From positions 1 through 24,168 of the forward strand of contig WQZL01000010.1 in assembly GCA_009780755.1 (NCBI GenBank): a stretch of DNA of 24,168 bases, in the 5' to 3' direction. Positions within the stretch are counted from its first letter, which is position 1, and each line of letters starts with the position of its first letter. The DNA is from Promicromonosporaceae bacterium (GTDB lineage Bacteria > Actinomycetota > Actinomycetes > Actinomycetales > Cellulomonadaceae). A program made the position numbers and the translations under genes. This document shows, in pieces, positions 7,522 to 14,950 of this stretch. The notes under the pieces were generated by a model. It searched no databases. It was not told the origin of the DNA and saw nothing but the letters and a program-made list of their open reading frames with translations.

Positions 7522-7655
7522 GGCCAAAGACAGTCTTGGTCCGCTATCCCATGAAGTGAAGCCTCAGCAATGAAACAAAACCGCCACTGTAACCCGGAAA
7601 ATCTGCGTGTTTCAGAGCGGTCGCCGCTCCCCTCGGGACGGTGGCCGAGGCCACC
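7522..7655 (+). mobile_element. Possible IS200/IS605-type 3' remnant (tnpB end and guide-RNA-like tail)
   Basis: This stretch begins with a 25-bp imperfect palindrome (GCGGCCAAAGAC/GTCTTGGTCCGC, 7522-7546). It then has an ATGAAG...GAAGCCTCAGCAATGAA block followed by AATCTGCGTGTTTCAGAGCGG, which reminds me of the conserved 3' end of actinobacterial TnpB elements, where the end of the gene doubles as guide RNA. It finishes with the perfect hairpin GGTGGCCgaGGCCACC (7640-7655). No intact TnpB frame exists upstream. The call rests on remembered resemblance only. Confidence 0.25.
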
Positions 7656-7739
7656 ACAGAGAGGGCGGCACCATCAACACCGCATTAGGGGAAGTCGAGG
7701 TTGCTCTTTGGCGCGGTATTGGTGATCGCGCGCGAGTGC

Positions 7740-8516
7740 CTATGCATCGGGCTTGGTGGCTTTGATGATGGCGCCGTGGAGTCCGGGGGCTACCTCGTGG
7801 GTGAAGGTGATTTCAGAGTCCACGAAGCCTGCGGCATCGAGGCCGTCCAGGTACTCACTACGGGATAGCGCTCCCGCGATGCAGTCCACGTAGTCGCCGC
7901 GCTTGCCGCGCTCGGCAGGAGTGAGATGGTCTTCGGCGACAACATCGGATACCCCAAATCGCCCTCCGGGCACGAGTACGCGGAATGCCTCGCGCAGCAC
8001 GGCAGGCTTGTCGGCGGACAAATTGATGACACAGTTGGAGATGATGACATCGACACTGGCGTCATCGAAGGGAAGGTGCTCGATGGTGCCCTTACGAAAT
8101 TCAGCGTTGGGCACCCCTGCCTCGACGGCGTTGGCTCGGGCCAGATCGAGCATCTCATCGGTCATGTCTACGCCGTAGGCAAAGCCGGTTGGACCGACCC
8201 GGCGCGCCGAGAGCAGAACGTCTATTCCGCCACCAGAACCGAGGTCAAGCACCGTCTCGCCTTCGTGAAGGTCTGCCACGGCGGTTGGGTTTCCGCAGCC
8301 GAGGGAGGCCAGAACTGCTTGCTCTGGAAGCCCCTCAACCTCCGTGCCTTCATACAACCTGCGGCCAAACTTGATCGGCTTCGGCTCGTCAGAACCACAG
8401 CACTCCCCACCCCCGCAGCAGTCGCTGGACTCTGCGAAACGTCCAGCTTGCACAGTCAGCGCCGCCTGTGCATACCGGTCCCGAACCTGCTCGCGCAGCG
8501 TCTCGCCACCAGTCAT
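7740..8516 (-). CDS. arsM: Arsenite S-adenosylmethionine methyltransferase ArsM
   Basis: ArsM methylates As(III), using SAM, to methylated and volatile arsenicals; it is a cytosolic detoxification enzyme. The 258-aa product has a Cys-rich N-terminus (CC at 33-34, CC at 39-40), the SAM-binding DLGSGGG at 91-97, and the two conserved As-binding cysteines in SNCVINLS (Cys162) and VDCIAGAL (Cys212). The frame extends to GTG 8525, but ATG 8516 is preferred because CGGAG lies 8 nt upstream and would fall on that GTG. It is divergent from the arsR-arsC fusion, with 94 bp and two operator-like palindromes between them. No arsenite efflux pump (ArsB/Acr3) is in the window. Confidence 0.95.
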   Translation of the reverse strand: MTGGETLREQVRDRYAQAALTVQAGRFAESSDCCGGGECCGSDEPKPIKFGRRLYEGTEVEGLPEQAVLASLGCGNPTAVADLHEGETVLDLGSGGGIDVLLSARRVGPTGFAYGVDMTDEMLDLARANAVEAGVPNAEFRKGTIEHLPFDDASVDVIISNCVINLSADKPAVLREAFRVLVPGGRFGVSDVVAEDHLTPAERGKRGDYVDCIAGALSRSEYLDGLDAAGFVDSEITFTHEVAPGLHGAIIKATKPDA

Positions 8517-8538
8517 AGAACCCACTCCGTTCCATTAG

Positions 8539-8558
8539 GCATCGAAGAATAGCGATGC
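8539..8558. promoter_or_regulatory. Candidate ArsR operator 1
   Basis: GCATCGAAGAATAGCGATGC has perfect 6-bp arms, GCATCG/CGATGC. It shares CATCGAAG-n2-T-n2-CGATG with the second palindrome, which starts exactly 35 bp further on. It lies just upstream of the arsM ribosome binding site, so a bound ArsR would block arsM transcription. Confidence 0.6.
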
Positions 8559-8574
8559 GACATGCGTCAGCATA

Positions 8575-8592
8575 CATCGAAGTTTGTCGATG
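8575..8592. promoter_or_regulatory. Candidate ArsR operator 2
   Basis: CATCGAAGTTTGTCGATG has perfect 6-bp arms, CATCGA/TCGATG. It lies 18 bp before the chosen arsRC start and overlaps an alternative ATG at 8590, which argues for the downstream start at 8611. Inverted repeats of this size are typical ArsR/SmtB dimer sites. Confidence 0.6.
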
Positions 8593-8610
8593 CATGACAG
8601 GATAAGGCAC

Positions 8611-9504
8611 ATGACGCTAACGCCGACTCTTCCCCCATCCAACGACGCGGGATGCTGCCCCGCAGCCCTCGGGGGTGTGGCGACGGATGAGGCGATCCGG
8701 GTTGCGAAGATGTTCAAGGCACTTGCCGACCCAACCCGAGTCCAACTGCTCTCCATCATCGCGGCGACCCCCGGTACTCCCGCCTGCATCTGCGACCTCA
8801 CCGCCCCCGCGGGCTTATCGCAGTCCACTGTCTCCCATCACATGAAACTGCTTGTGAATGCTGGACTGGTCACCCGAACCCAGCGCGGTAGGTGGGCGCA
8901 CTACGCCCCTGCCCCCGACGCCGCCGATCTACTGTGCGCCGCCGTGACGACTGTCCTTACGCCATTTGACTGCCACCAAGGAAGCCCGACTATGCCGTCC
9001 GTCTTGTTCGTATGCGTTCACAATGCTGGCCGCTCTCAGATGGCTGCCGGATTCCTCACGGCCCTGTCTGGCGGCGCCGTTGAGGTTCGCTCCGCCGGTT
9101 CGGCTCCTGCCGATGCAATCAACCCCGCCGCAATTGCGGCGATGGCCGAGCGCGGCATTGACCTAACTGGGCAGACGCCGAAAATCCTGACCACCGATGC
9201 CGTGCAAGCATCTGATGTCGTTGTCACGATGGGGTGCGGTGACACCTGCCCGATCTTCCTCGGCAAACGCTACGAAGACTGGCGACTAGACGACCCCGCA
9301 GGGCAGGGAATCGAAGCTGTGCGCCTCATCCGCGATCAAATCGAGCAGCGAGTCCGCGCCCTGCTTGACGAACTAGGCGTACCTACGAGTTGGCCGCCAC
9401 AACGTGGTCGCGAGCACAAACCCAAAACCGATAGCCCAGAGGCCCGGTTTTACAGCCCCGGGAACCAAAAAGCCGCTTCTGAAAGACTCAGAAACGGCCT
9501 CTGA
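8611..9504 (+). CDS. ArsR repressor-ArsC arsenate reductase fusion
   Basis: One 297-aa frame joins two functions. Residues 1-125 are an ArsR/SmtB winged helix: MFKALADPTRVQLLSII, CICDLT, GLSQSTVSHHMKLLVNAGLV and GRWAHY. Cys15-Cys16 lie where the As(III) ligands of the Corynebacterium-type ArsR lie, and C59-I-C61-D-L matches the E. coli-type site. Residues 128-266 are a low-Mr phosphatase-type arsenate reductase: VLFVCVHNAGRSQMA (nucleophile Cys135, C-x5-R loop), TMGCGDTCP (Cys209/Cys213) and DWRLDDPAGQ. ATG 8611 is chosen because AGGATAAGG precedes it and it places Cys15-16 at the N-terminus; in-frame TTG 8584 and ATG 8590 overlap the operator. An in-frame ATG at 8992 has AAGGAAG 7 nt upstream, so free ArsC may also be made. 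The last 35-40 residues are not ArsC-like and read through the tRNA terminator. Confidence 0.92.
   Translation: MTLTPTLPPSNDAGCCPAALGGVATDEAIRVAKMFKALADPTRVQLLSIIAATPGTPACICDLTAPAGLSQSTVSHHMKLLVNAGLVTRTQRGRWAHYAPAPDAADLLCAAVTTVLTPFDCHQGSPTMPSVLFVCVHNAGRSQMAAGFLTALSGGAVEVRSAGSAPADAINPAAIAAMAERGIDLTGQTPKILTTDAVQASDVVVTMGCGDTCPIFLGKRYEDWRLDDPAGQGIEAVRLIRDQIEQRVRALLDELGVPTSWPPQRGREHKPKTDSPEARFYSPGNQKAASERLRNGL
9465..9498 (-). terminator. Intrinsic terminator of tRNA-Arg
   Basis: On the minus strand GCCGTTTCTGA-GTCTT-TCAGAAGCGGC forms an 11-bp stem (one U-G pair) with a 5-nt loop, followed by TTTTTGG. It lies 14 bp after the tRNA 3' end. It sits inside the 3' end of the arsRC frame on the other strand. 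Confidence 0.85.
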
Positions 9505-9512
9505 CCTGCGAG

Positions 9513-9585
9513 TGCGCTCGAAGGGATTCGAACCCCCAACCTTCTGATCCGTAGTCAGATGCTCTATCCGTTGAGCTACGAGCGC
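9513..9585 (-). tRNA. tRNA-Arg (anticodon ACG)
   Basis: The minus strand folds as a 73-nt tRNA. The acceptor arms are GCGCTCG and CGAGCGC with discriminator A, the D arm includes TAGCTCAACGGATAGAGCA, the anticodon stem is TCTGA/TCAGA around CTACGGA (anticodon ACG), and the T arm contains GGGTTCGAATCCC. CCA is not encoded. ACG is read as ICG and serves CGU, CGC and CGA arginine codons. tRNA genes are common integration sites, and this one borders the accessory region. Confidence 0.96.
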
Positions 9586-9622
9586 GAGCGGTGAGTAGAA
9601 CGCACCGAGCTTGCTCGTGTGC

Positions 9623-9650
9623 ATTTTAACGAACCGCGAGCGTTCGTCAT
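9623..9650 (-). promoter_or_regulatory. Promoter of tRNA-Arg
   Basis: On the minus strand ATGACG (-35) and TAAAAT (-10) are separated by 16 bp and end about 37 bp before the tRNA 5' end. The -10 matches 5 of 6 and the -35 matches 4 of 6 consensus bases. Confidence 0.55.
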
Positions 9651-9740
9651 AGTCACGGAGTGACGACGACGAGCGCGCGGCCATCAGGCCACCGAATACC
9701 TTACATCGGGAGGGTAGGAGACGGCAAGTGGACGACAGAG

Positions 9741-10634
9741 TTACAGCCCATCGGCTTTCAGGTCGGCCACTAATTGGATGTAGAACTCGGTTACGTCGAA
9801 GCCGTTGATGTCGAAGCCAGCCATGTCGATCACGGTGCTGTGATCGATGCCGAAGCGACTCGGCGCCGGGACCAGCCCCAGCCACTCCCCCCACAGCATG
9901 GACGAGGTGGGCACCACCCCATCCCAGATGCCGCCCAGTACCGCCGACCCGGTGGAGCGGTAAACAACGCCCGGCGCATCGGGCATCAGCGCGTTCAAAC
10001 GCTCGCAAGCCTGCGGGGTCACGTCGCGGGCCATCGCCAGCAGGTCCGGCTCGGGCACACCCGCCCGCGTAGTGAACCAGCCATAGACCCGCTTCAGCAG
10101 CGTCTTGGTTGGTCCGGGATACATCCGCAGCACCATCGCGACATAGGCGCAGCCGTGATGTGGGGTACTGATGGTGGTCAGCGAGGCCACCGCCTTAGCC
10201 CGGCCAAGCACGGAAATCGCCCAGCGGGAATCAAGGCCACCCTTGGAGTGCGCGATGATGTTCACCTTTTCCGCGCCCGACTCCGCAATCACCTGGTCAA
10301 TCATCTCGGCCACCTGCTCGCCCGCGTCGGCCACCGACCGCGTTGACTGATGGTCGGGAGCGAAAACTAGGGCGCCGTTGCGCCGCAGCGCGGCCGGGAT
10401 GCGCCCCCAGAATCGCTGTACCTCCCAATCCAGCCCGGCGATGCCATGCACCAGCAGTATGGGATACCGCGTCTCGCAGACGTGGTCGGCCGCCCGCGTA
10501 GCATCACGGAGGTGCCGCAGCTTTTCACGCTCGCGATGCCGCCTGGCCGTGCGCCAGGACACCGCCGCGGCTGCGGCCATTCCAACGGCTGCGCCCGCCG
10601 TGCCAGCAGCCGCAATCTTGCGAACGAGGTTCAT
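9741..10634 (-). CDS. Membrane-anchored lipase/esterase-like alpha/beta hydrolase
   Basis: The 297-aa product resembles true lipases. It has the oxyanion-hole strand YPILLVHGIAG at 57-67 and WEVQRFWGRIPAALRRNGA after it. The nucleophile elbow is VNIIAHSKGG with Ser130; TTISTPHHG follows, Asp238 in IWDGVVPTSS is the likely acid, and His265 in GIDHSTVID is the likely base. Residues 5-26 form a hydrophobic Ala-rich segment followed by RTARRHRERE, so it is probably N-terminally anchored or exported. The frame opens further upstream to 10751, but that part overlaps the preceding gene; ATG 10634 (MNLVRKIAAA) is preferred although no well-spaced ribosome binding site is seen, and an upstream in-frame GTG (MTEGDKL) remains possible. 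It lies 47 bp after the surface-protein operon and may be co-transcribed. Substrate unknown. Confidence 0.85.
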   Translation of the reverse strand: MNLVRKIAAAGTAGAAVGMAAAAAVSWRTARRHREREKLRHLRDATRAADHVCETRYPILLVHGIAGLDWEVQRFWGRIPAALRRNGALVFAPDHQSTRSVADAGEQVAEMIDQVIAESGAEKVNIIAHSKGGLDSRWAISVLGRAKAVASLTTISTPHHGCAYVAMVLRMYPGPTKTLLKRVYGWFTTRAGVPEPDLLAMARDVTPQACERLNALMPDAPGVVYRSTGSAVLGGIWDGVVPTSSMLWGEWLGLVPAPSRFGIDHSTVIDMAGFDINGFDVTEFYIQLVADLKADGL

Positions 10635-10644
10635 GCTCCCATGT

Positions 10645-10677
10645 TGACAGAGTTTGTCACCCTCCGTCACACCGGAG
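10645..10677. promoter_or_regulatory. Two inverted repeats before the lipase gene
   Basis: TGACAgagttTGTCA (10645-10659) is a perfect 5-bp-arm palindrome, and CTCCGtcacacCGGAG (10662-10677) is a second one. Together they fill the gap between the beta-helix gene and the lipase gene. They could be an operator for the lipase, or a weak terminator or processing site. Confidence 0.35.
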
Positions 10678-10681
10678 TGGG

Positions 10682-13600
10682 TTATGGGACGTGGGGGGCA
10701 TCGTTGAGGAGGCTCCACACCCGGGTATCGCCAGGCACCATCACCGTACACTCGGAGAAGTGACGGTGTTCCCCGATCCCGAGAACGTCAATCGAGGCGA
10801 TGAGGCCCGCCAGGCCCATCCGGTCATCCGTGTCGGTTACCTCGACATCTTCGATCGCCGAGGCCCAGTCATCGGCCGAGATGTTCGTCACCGTCCAGGT
10901 GAAGCAGATCGGCATGCGGTACATGATTCGCGAGCCGGTGGGGAACTCCGCGCCCGCCATTATGTCGGCGGTACTCGGATTCGGATTCGATGGGTCTGGG
11001 TGTTCAAAGGCGCGGCGCTCGATGCGGATGCGCGGATCGGTGGAGAACAGATCCACGCGCACCGAAGGCACCAGCAAGCCCTCAAAGTTCGGATCCGAGG
11101 TAATCACCGAGTGCAGAATCAATGTCTCGGTGCCTCCGACCACGTCACCTGCGGTGGCCGTAACCGTCGATGTCGCGCTTCGGTTGCCGCCCGGCGGAAT
11201 CGACAGGCTGTCGGCGCTCGGCAGCAGGGCCGGCGTACCTGCCGGCTGCTCGACGGTCACCGTGAAGTTAAGGTCGTCCGTCGGCACCGGCGCTCCGGGG
11301 CGGACGAACAGGTGGTACGAGGTTGAGTCCAGCCCACCGGTGATGATCGAACTCAGTTTGGGCATCGCACCGAGCGGGTTTATGAATGTGATCTGGTTAT
11401 TCGTGGCGTGCGCCGGAACTAGGTTCGGCAGCCCGGTGGTCGAGTACACGCGGCCTGCGGGAATCGTCGCGGTCACGGTTGCAGAATCGTCCACGGCCAC
11501 CACCAGATCGAAAACCTGGTAGTCCGAGCCGGGAACCGGAGTTATCGAAATCACGCGAGGGTTTATCAACGCCGGGTTCAGGGTCGCCGCGCGGGTGGTG
11601 TCGGCGGTAGGTGTCGCAACCAGGTCGATCGACGCAGCCATGACCGTGGCCGGGTCTAGCCCGGTAGACGATGTGATCTGGAAGTTCAAGAAGCGGTTCA
11701 GGGTCGGGTTATTCTGCCCAGGAGCCTGGCTGATCGCGAGTGATGGCGAGCAATTGCCCGTGAGCAGCACGGTCCGCGAATACTGCGAGGACTGCACCTG
11801 CGACAGACCCACAACCTGCGTCTGCACACGCAACGCGCCCATCATCGCCCCGGTAGTTTCCGATGAGAGGCGAGTGGTGGTCGGCGGACGGTTCGGCACC
11901 CAATCGGGAATGCGATCCGTCGGCAGGGTCAGTTCCCCCACTGGCACCTGCACCACGATTCGCTCCCGATCCGACGTGATGCCATCGAGCGAGCCAATTA
12001 ACAGCTCGGCGCTGTTTGCGCCGGTCCAGAAGATATCGATGTCAACGGGGCGACCAGGCAGCGGGGCGGCGGTCGGGCGCTGCACTTCAAGCTCGACGTA
12101 ACACATCGGCATCTCGGGGTCGAGCCACGGGCTTAGCTCTGCGCGGCGCAATGCCGGGTTAGCTATGCCTTCGATGACGGAGGCGGTGCCGACGGGGAAC
12201 CAGGTGTTGATGTTCTGGTTGGCAGTGTTGTTCCGGTTTCGGAACATGCCCACGCCGGTGTTCGCGGTCTCTTCGAGCGTGGTTGGGTTGGCGCCTACTC
12301 GGGAGAACGTGTTGCCCCGCATCGTGAGCAAACCGGTCTGCCAGGCGTGCACCGCACCCTGAGTGGACGTGAAGTTATCGAAGTGGTTGTTTTCGATGTA
12401 CACCCGTGAGGCCACGGTCGAGTTTGCCGGGCGGTTGCCCGGGCCGCCATTTGCCACGGATGCGCCCGGCGTACCGCCACCAGAGGGCACATGGATGGCC
12501 TGACGTCCGGCGGTGCCGGTGGAGAATACGTTGTTGTAAATGCGGGTGGTGCCCTGAAGGCGCCCACCGACGGGCAACGAGATGTTCGCCTGATGCGCGG
12601 CGGCCTGACCGGCATTGTTGGCAAACACCGAGTTACGCACGGTCAGATCGCGCAGCGTCATGCCGTTCGCGTAACCGCCGGTGCCGCCCCAGCCGGGCGT
12701 GAAGTCCAGGATGCGGGAGCTTGCCGTGTTGAAGCCCTGCAACACCACGTTGTCGAAGGTCAGTCCGTGAATGTGTACATTGCGGCCGTCGCGACGGTTG
12801 GCAGCTGTCGCGGCGTTGCCGCGCACAAAGTGCAAGAACCGGGGTCGGCAGCCACCGGACTGGGTGGCGGAGCAGGCGCCACCGGTGCCCGCAGGCTGCC
12901 GCACCGCGATGTCTTCGATGGTGATATTCACCATCGGGGTGGTGGCGTCGGCCTGGAACATGAAAATGGCGCCGTGGTCAAAGGAGTTAGTGAAGCCGGA
13001 GATTTCGTAGCCGCGCACGGTCACGTTCCGCACACCCTCACGTAGCACCACGAACCGCTCCGGGTTCCAGTTGTTGGTGTGAATCTGTGACTTCTGGCCA
13101 TTGGCCAGGCCATCGATTAGCAGGTTTTGCACACCGGGCATTACCTCGAACGAGGTCTCGCCGCCGATAGCCTGGGTGGCGTTGAGAATGCTGACGTTGT
13201 TGGCCTGGATGCGGAAGATACCAACCGAGGGGGTATCGAACGGGAAGTAGGGCAGCAGCCGGTCATCCAGGTCGATGGTCATCGGGGCCGTTACGTGGAA
13301 CCATGCGCCGGTGGAAAAGATCATCCGACCGGCGGCATTAATCATGGCGTTGTTGTTCCGGAAGGCGGCGGTACCAGCGGCGCCGGTCATGTTGCCGCGA
13401 CTGATTTGCGCAAAGCAGGCCGTGTCATGAATGTTGTCGCAAGGTAGCTGGATATCCTCGTGCACCTCGATCAACACGTCCTCGGTGTGACCGAGAGCGT
13501 TGCCGAGCTGGATGGCCCGACGCAGGGTGCATTGGCCGGGTCCGTTGCCGCATTGGCGAGCGGATACCTGAGCTGCGGTCAGGGCGGTGGATGCCCAGGA

Positions 13601-13765
13601 TGTGTTGTCGACAACGATGCGGAACGGGGTGGCGGTAGCAGTTTGGGCAAACACCAAGCCCAGGCCGGAGGCGAGCAGAGCCAGGGAGACAATGAGGGCA
13701 GCCGAACGTAGGCCGCGCCTACGGCGCGCCCTACGACGCCGGTCTCGCCGGGATTGCTCAGCCAT
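10682..13765 (-). CDS. Secreted parallel beta-helix surface protein (CSLREAI-like), paralogue 2
   Basis: This 1027-aa protein has a very arginine-rich N-terminus (residues 6-20), a hydrophobic stretch at 21-40 and a likely cleavage near ATA-TPF (about 46). C-T-L-R-R-A-I at 79-85 is a variant of the CSLREAI motif that opens secreted beta-helix domains. Many 10-25-residue repeats with N-N-x-F, NVTVRGYEISGF and LTVRNSVFANN patterns indicate a right-handed parallel beta-helix over roughly residues 80-540. After that come Ig-like regions (IFWTGANSAELLIGSLDGI, a DP/NP-x-x-x-R-F-L-NF segment, NNQITFINPLG) and a C-terminal domain with CFTWTVTNISADDW and VEVTDTD like DUF11/DUF7507 repeats. It has no LPxTG or membrane anchor. 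ATG 13765 has AGGAG 7 nt upstream. It is the last surface gene of the cluster. Adhesin or scaffold is inferred. Confidence 0.85.
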   Translation of the reverse strand: MAEQSRRDRRRRARRRRGLRSAALIVSLALLASGLGLVFAQTATATPFRIVVDNTSWASTALTAAQVSARQCGNGPGQCTLRRAIQLGNALGHTEDVLIEVHEDIQLPCDNIHDTACFAQISRGNMTGAAGTAAFRNNNAMINAAGRMIFSTGAWFHVTAPMTIDLDDRLLPYFPFDTPSVGIFRIQANNVSILNATQAIGGETSFEVMPGVQNLLIDGLANGQKSQIHTNNWNPERFVVLREGVRNVTVRGYEISGFTNSFDHGAIFMFQADATTPMVNITIEDIAVRQPAGTGGACSATQSGGCRPRFLHFVRGNAATAANRRDGRNVHIHGLTFDNVVLQGFNTASSRILDFTPGWGGTGGYANGMTLRDLTVRNSVFANNAGQAAAHQANISLPVGGRLQGTTRIYNNVFSTGTAGRQAIHVPSGGGTPGASVANGGPGNRPANSTVASRVYIENNHFDNFTSTQGAVHAWQTGLLTMRGNTFSRVGANPTTLEETANTGVGMFRNRNNTANQNINTWFPVGTASVIEGIANPALRRAELSPWLDPEMPMCYVELEVQRPTAAPLPGRPVDIDIFWTGANSAELLIGSLDGITSDRERIVVQVPVGELTLPTDRIPDWVPNRPPTTTRLSSETTGAMMGALRVQTQVVGLSQVQSSQYSRTVLLTGNCSPSLAISQAPGQNNPTLNRFLNFQITSSTGLDPATVMAASIDLVATPTADTTRAATLNPALINPRVISITPVPGSDYQVFDLVVAVDDSATVTATIPAGRVYSTTGLPNLVPAHATNNQITFINPLGAMPKLSSIITGGLDSTSYHLFVRPGAPVPTDDLNFTVTVEQPAGTPALLPSADSLSIPPGGNRSATSTVTATAGDVVGGTETLILHSVITSDPNFEGLLVPSVRVDLFSTDPRIRIERRAFEHPDPSNPNPSTADIMAGAEFPTGSRIMYRMPICFTWTVTNISADDWASAIEDVEVTDTDDRMGLAGLIASIDVLGIGEHRHFSECTVMVPGDTRVWSLLNDAPHVP

Positions 13766-13789
13766 TGCTGTCTCCTGCTAGTTGTTCGA

Positions 13790-14842
13790 TCATGCGGTAG
13801 CCGTGGCGATGGCCAAGGCCATCTCACAGGTAAACGGGGCACCTTCACACACGTCAGCGCGGTTACGCCGCGGCAAGGGGGTGTCACATACTTCGCAACG
13901 ACGCCTCCTGGCTCCGGCCAAGAGGAGCCAGCCGAAGATGCCTAGCGCACCCGCGAGCGACAACACACCAAGAATGGCGGCGCCAGTGACCGGCAGGTCG
14001 GGAGTGGGTGTCACCGAGGGGCCATCCGGGGTGGTGGGTAGCTCACCGGCCATATGCGCCAGTACCGTGAACTCCAGTAACTTGGAGACCTCGCCAGCCA
14101 TGTAGTGGTACTCGATGGTGTCGGCAAACGAAACGCCCACGGTCACCGGCACCGTGGCGCCCTGGGCCACCGAGACCTGCGCAATGGTGGCCTCATTCTC
14201 GGTGCGGCCCGGAACCGGAATCTGGTTCGTGTCCAAGCCGTGTAGGCTGCGGAAGCTTTCAACGCCTTCGGCGGAACCGATCGTCCAGAACAGTTCCACA
14301 TCTTGGGCCAGATCAATATTCAGGGCCGAGTAGTCCAGATCGCGAGCTAGGCCGAGAATCACGGTAAGCACGGCATCGGCCGGGCCAGCGTTTTGCAGGT
14401 ACAGGGTGCGGCGTACCCGGTCGCCGGGCACGAGAGTGCGCTCGCCGATGAAGTTTTCATATGAGGTGACGAACGGGTTGCCCCGCCAATCCACCTGCAC
14501 GGTGTAGCCGCTCCAGTCGGAACGGATCGCGTTTTCGGCAGCGGCGGCGACAATATAACCGTCCGCATCAACCGCTTGGGGGCCAGCACCGGTCCAGCCG
14601 GATTCGGCGAAGCCGTCCTGGGCGCCGCCCGTGGTGTGGACGCCGACGGTGTTCTGGATGCCCGCATTGCCGCCGGGGTCGGTGAAGGGAGTGGCTCCGG
14701 CGATGGTGGCGAACATGATGCCCGCCACGAGCAGCATGACAGCAAGCAGGAATGCGTACGCGCGGCCCCGGCGGGTTAGCCCGCCCTTGCCCGCGTGGAC
14801 GACCGCCACCGAGTGGCTAGTCGTCTGCATAACGCTTGTCAT
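13790..14842 (-). CDS. LPVTG-anchored surface protein with Cys-rich tail
   Basis: The 350-aa precursor has a Sec signal peptide (TRRGRAYAFLLAVMLLVAGIMFATIAGA, cut near residue 50). The exposed domain contains LVPGDRVRRTLYLQNAGPADAVL at 137-159; this PGD followed by an N-x-G strand is the pattern of TasA/camelysin-like and related fibre proteins. A linker rich in Thr/Pro leads to the sorting signal LPVTG at 283-287, a hydrophobic segment (288-310) and RRRR at 312-315. The chain then continues 35 residues with C316-x2-C319-x12-C332-x6-C339, unlike the usual short charged tail. ATG 14842 has AAGGAG 6 nt upstream. It lies 24 bp before the next beta-helix gene. Sortase-linked attachment to peptidoglycan or to the pilus-like fibre is inferred; no sortase gene is in the window. 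Confidence 0.85.
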   Translation of the reverse strand: MTSVMQTTSHSVAVVHAGKGGLTRRGRAYAFLLAVMLLVAGIMFATIAGATPFTDPGGNAGIQNTVGVHTTGGAQDGFAESGWTGAGPQAVDADGYIVAAAAENAIRSDWSGYTVQVDWRGNPFVTSYENFIGERTLVPGDRVRRTLYLQNAGPADAVLTVILGLARDLDYSALNIDLAQDVELFWTIGSAEGVESFRSLHGLDTNQIPVPGRTENEATIAQVSVAQGATVPVTVGVSFADTIEYHYMAGEVSKLLEFTVLAHMAGELPTTPDGPSVTPTPDLPVTGAAILGVLSLAGALGIFGWLLLAGARRRRCEVCDTPLPRRNRADVCEGAPFTCEMALAIATATA

Positions 14843-14887
14843 GTCTTGCTCCTTGGTAAGTCTTGCTACTTGGGCTCTGGGTGGTGA

Positions 14888-14941
14888 TTGAGCCTGTCGA
14901 AATCATCCGACTCCCTGGCCGAATGATTTCGACAGGCTCAA
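14888..14941. repeat. 19-bp perfect inverted repeat
   Basis: TTGAGCCTGTCGAAATCAT (14888-14906) and its exact complement (14923-14941) flank 16 bp. The sequence resembles the TTTCGACA-GCTCAACC type of dispersed repeat found between genes in several actinobacteria. The transcript would form a very stable hairpin between the TasA-like and LPVTG genes. A degenerate copy follows at 15025-15048. Confidence 0.85.
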
Positions 14942-14950
14942 CCATCGCCC

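Noticed and set aside
8584..8610. Upstream starts TTG 8584 and ATG 8590 for the arsR-arsC fusion
   Set aside because: They overlap the operator-like palindrome, lack well-placed ribosome binding sites, and would displace the Cys15-Cys16 position seen with ATG 8611.
11595..13447. Plus-strand open frames opposite the 1027-aa beta-helix gene
   Set aside because: They are antisense shadows of a clear coding region and have no ribosome binding sites.
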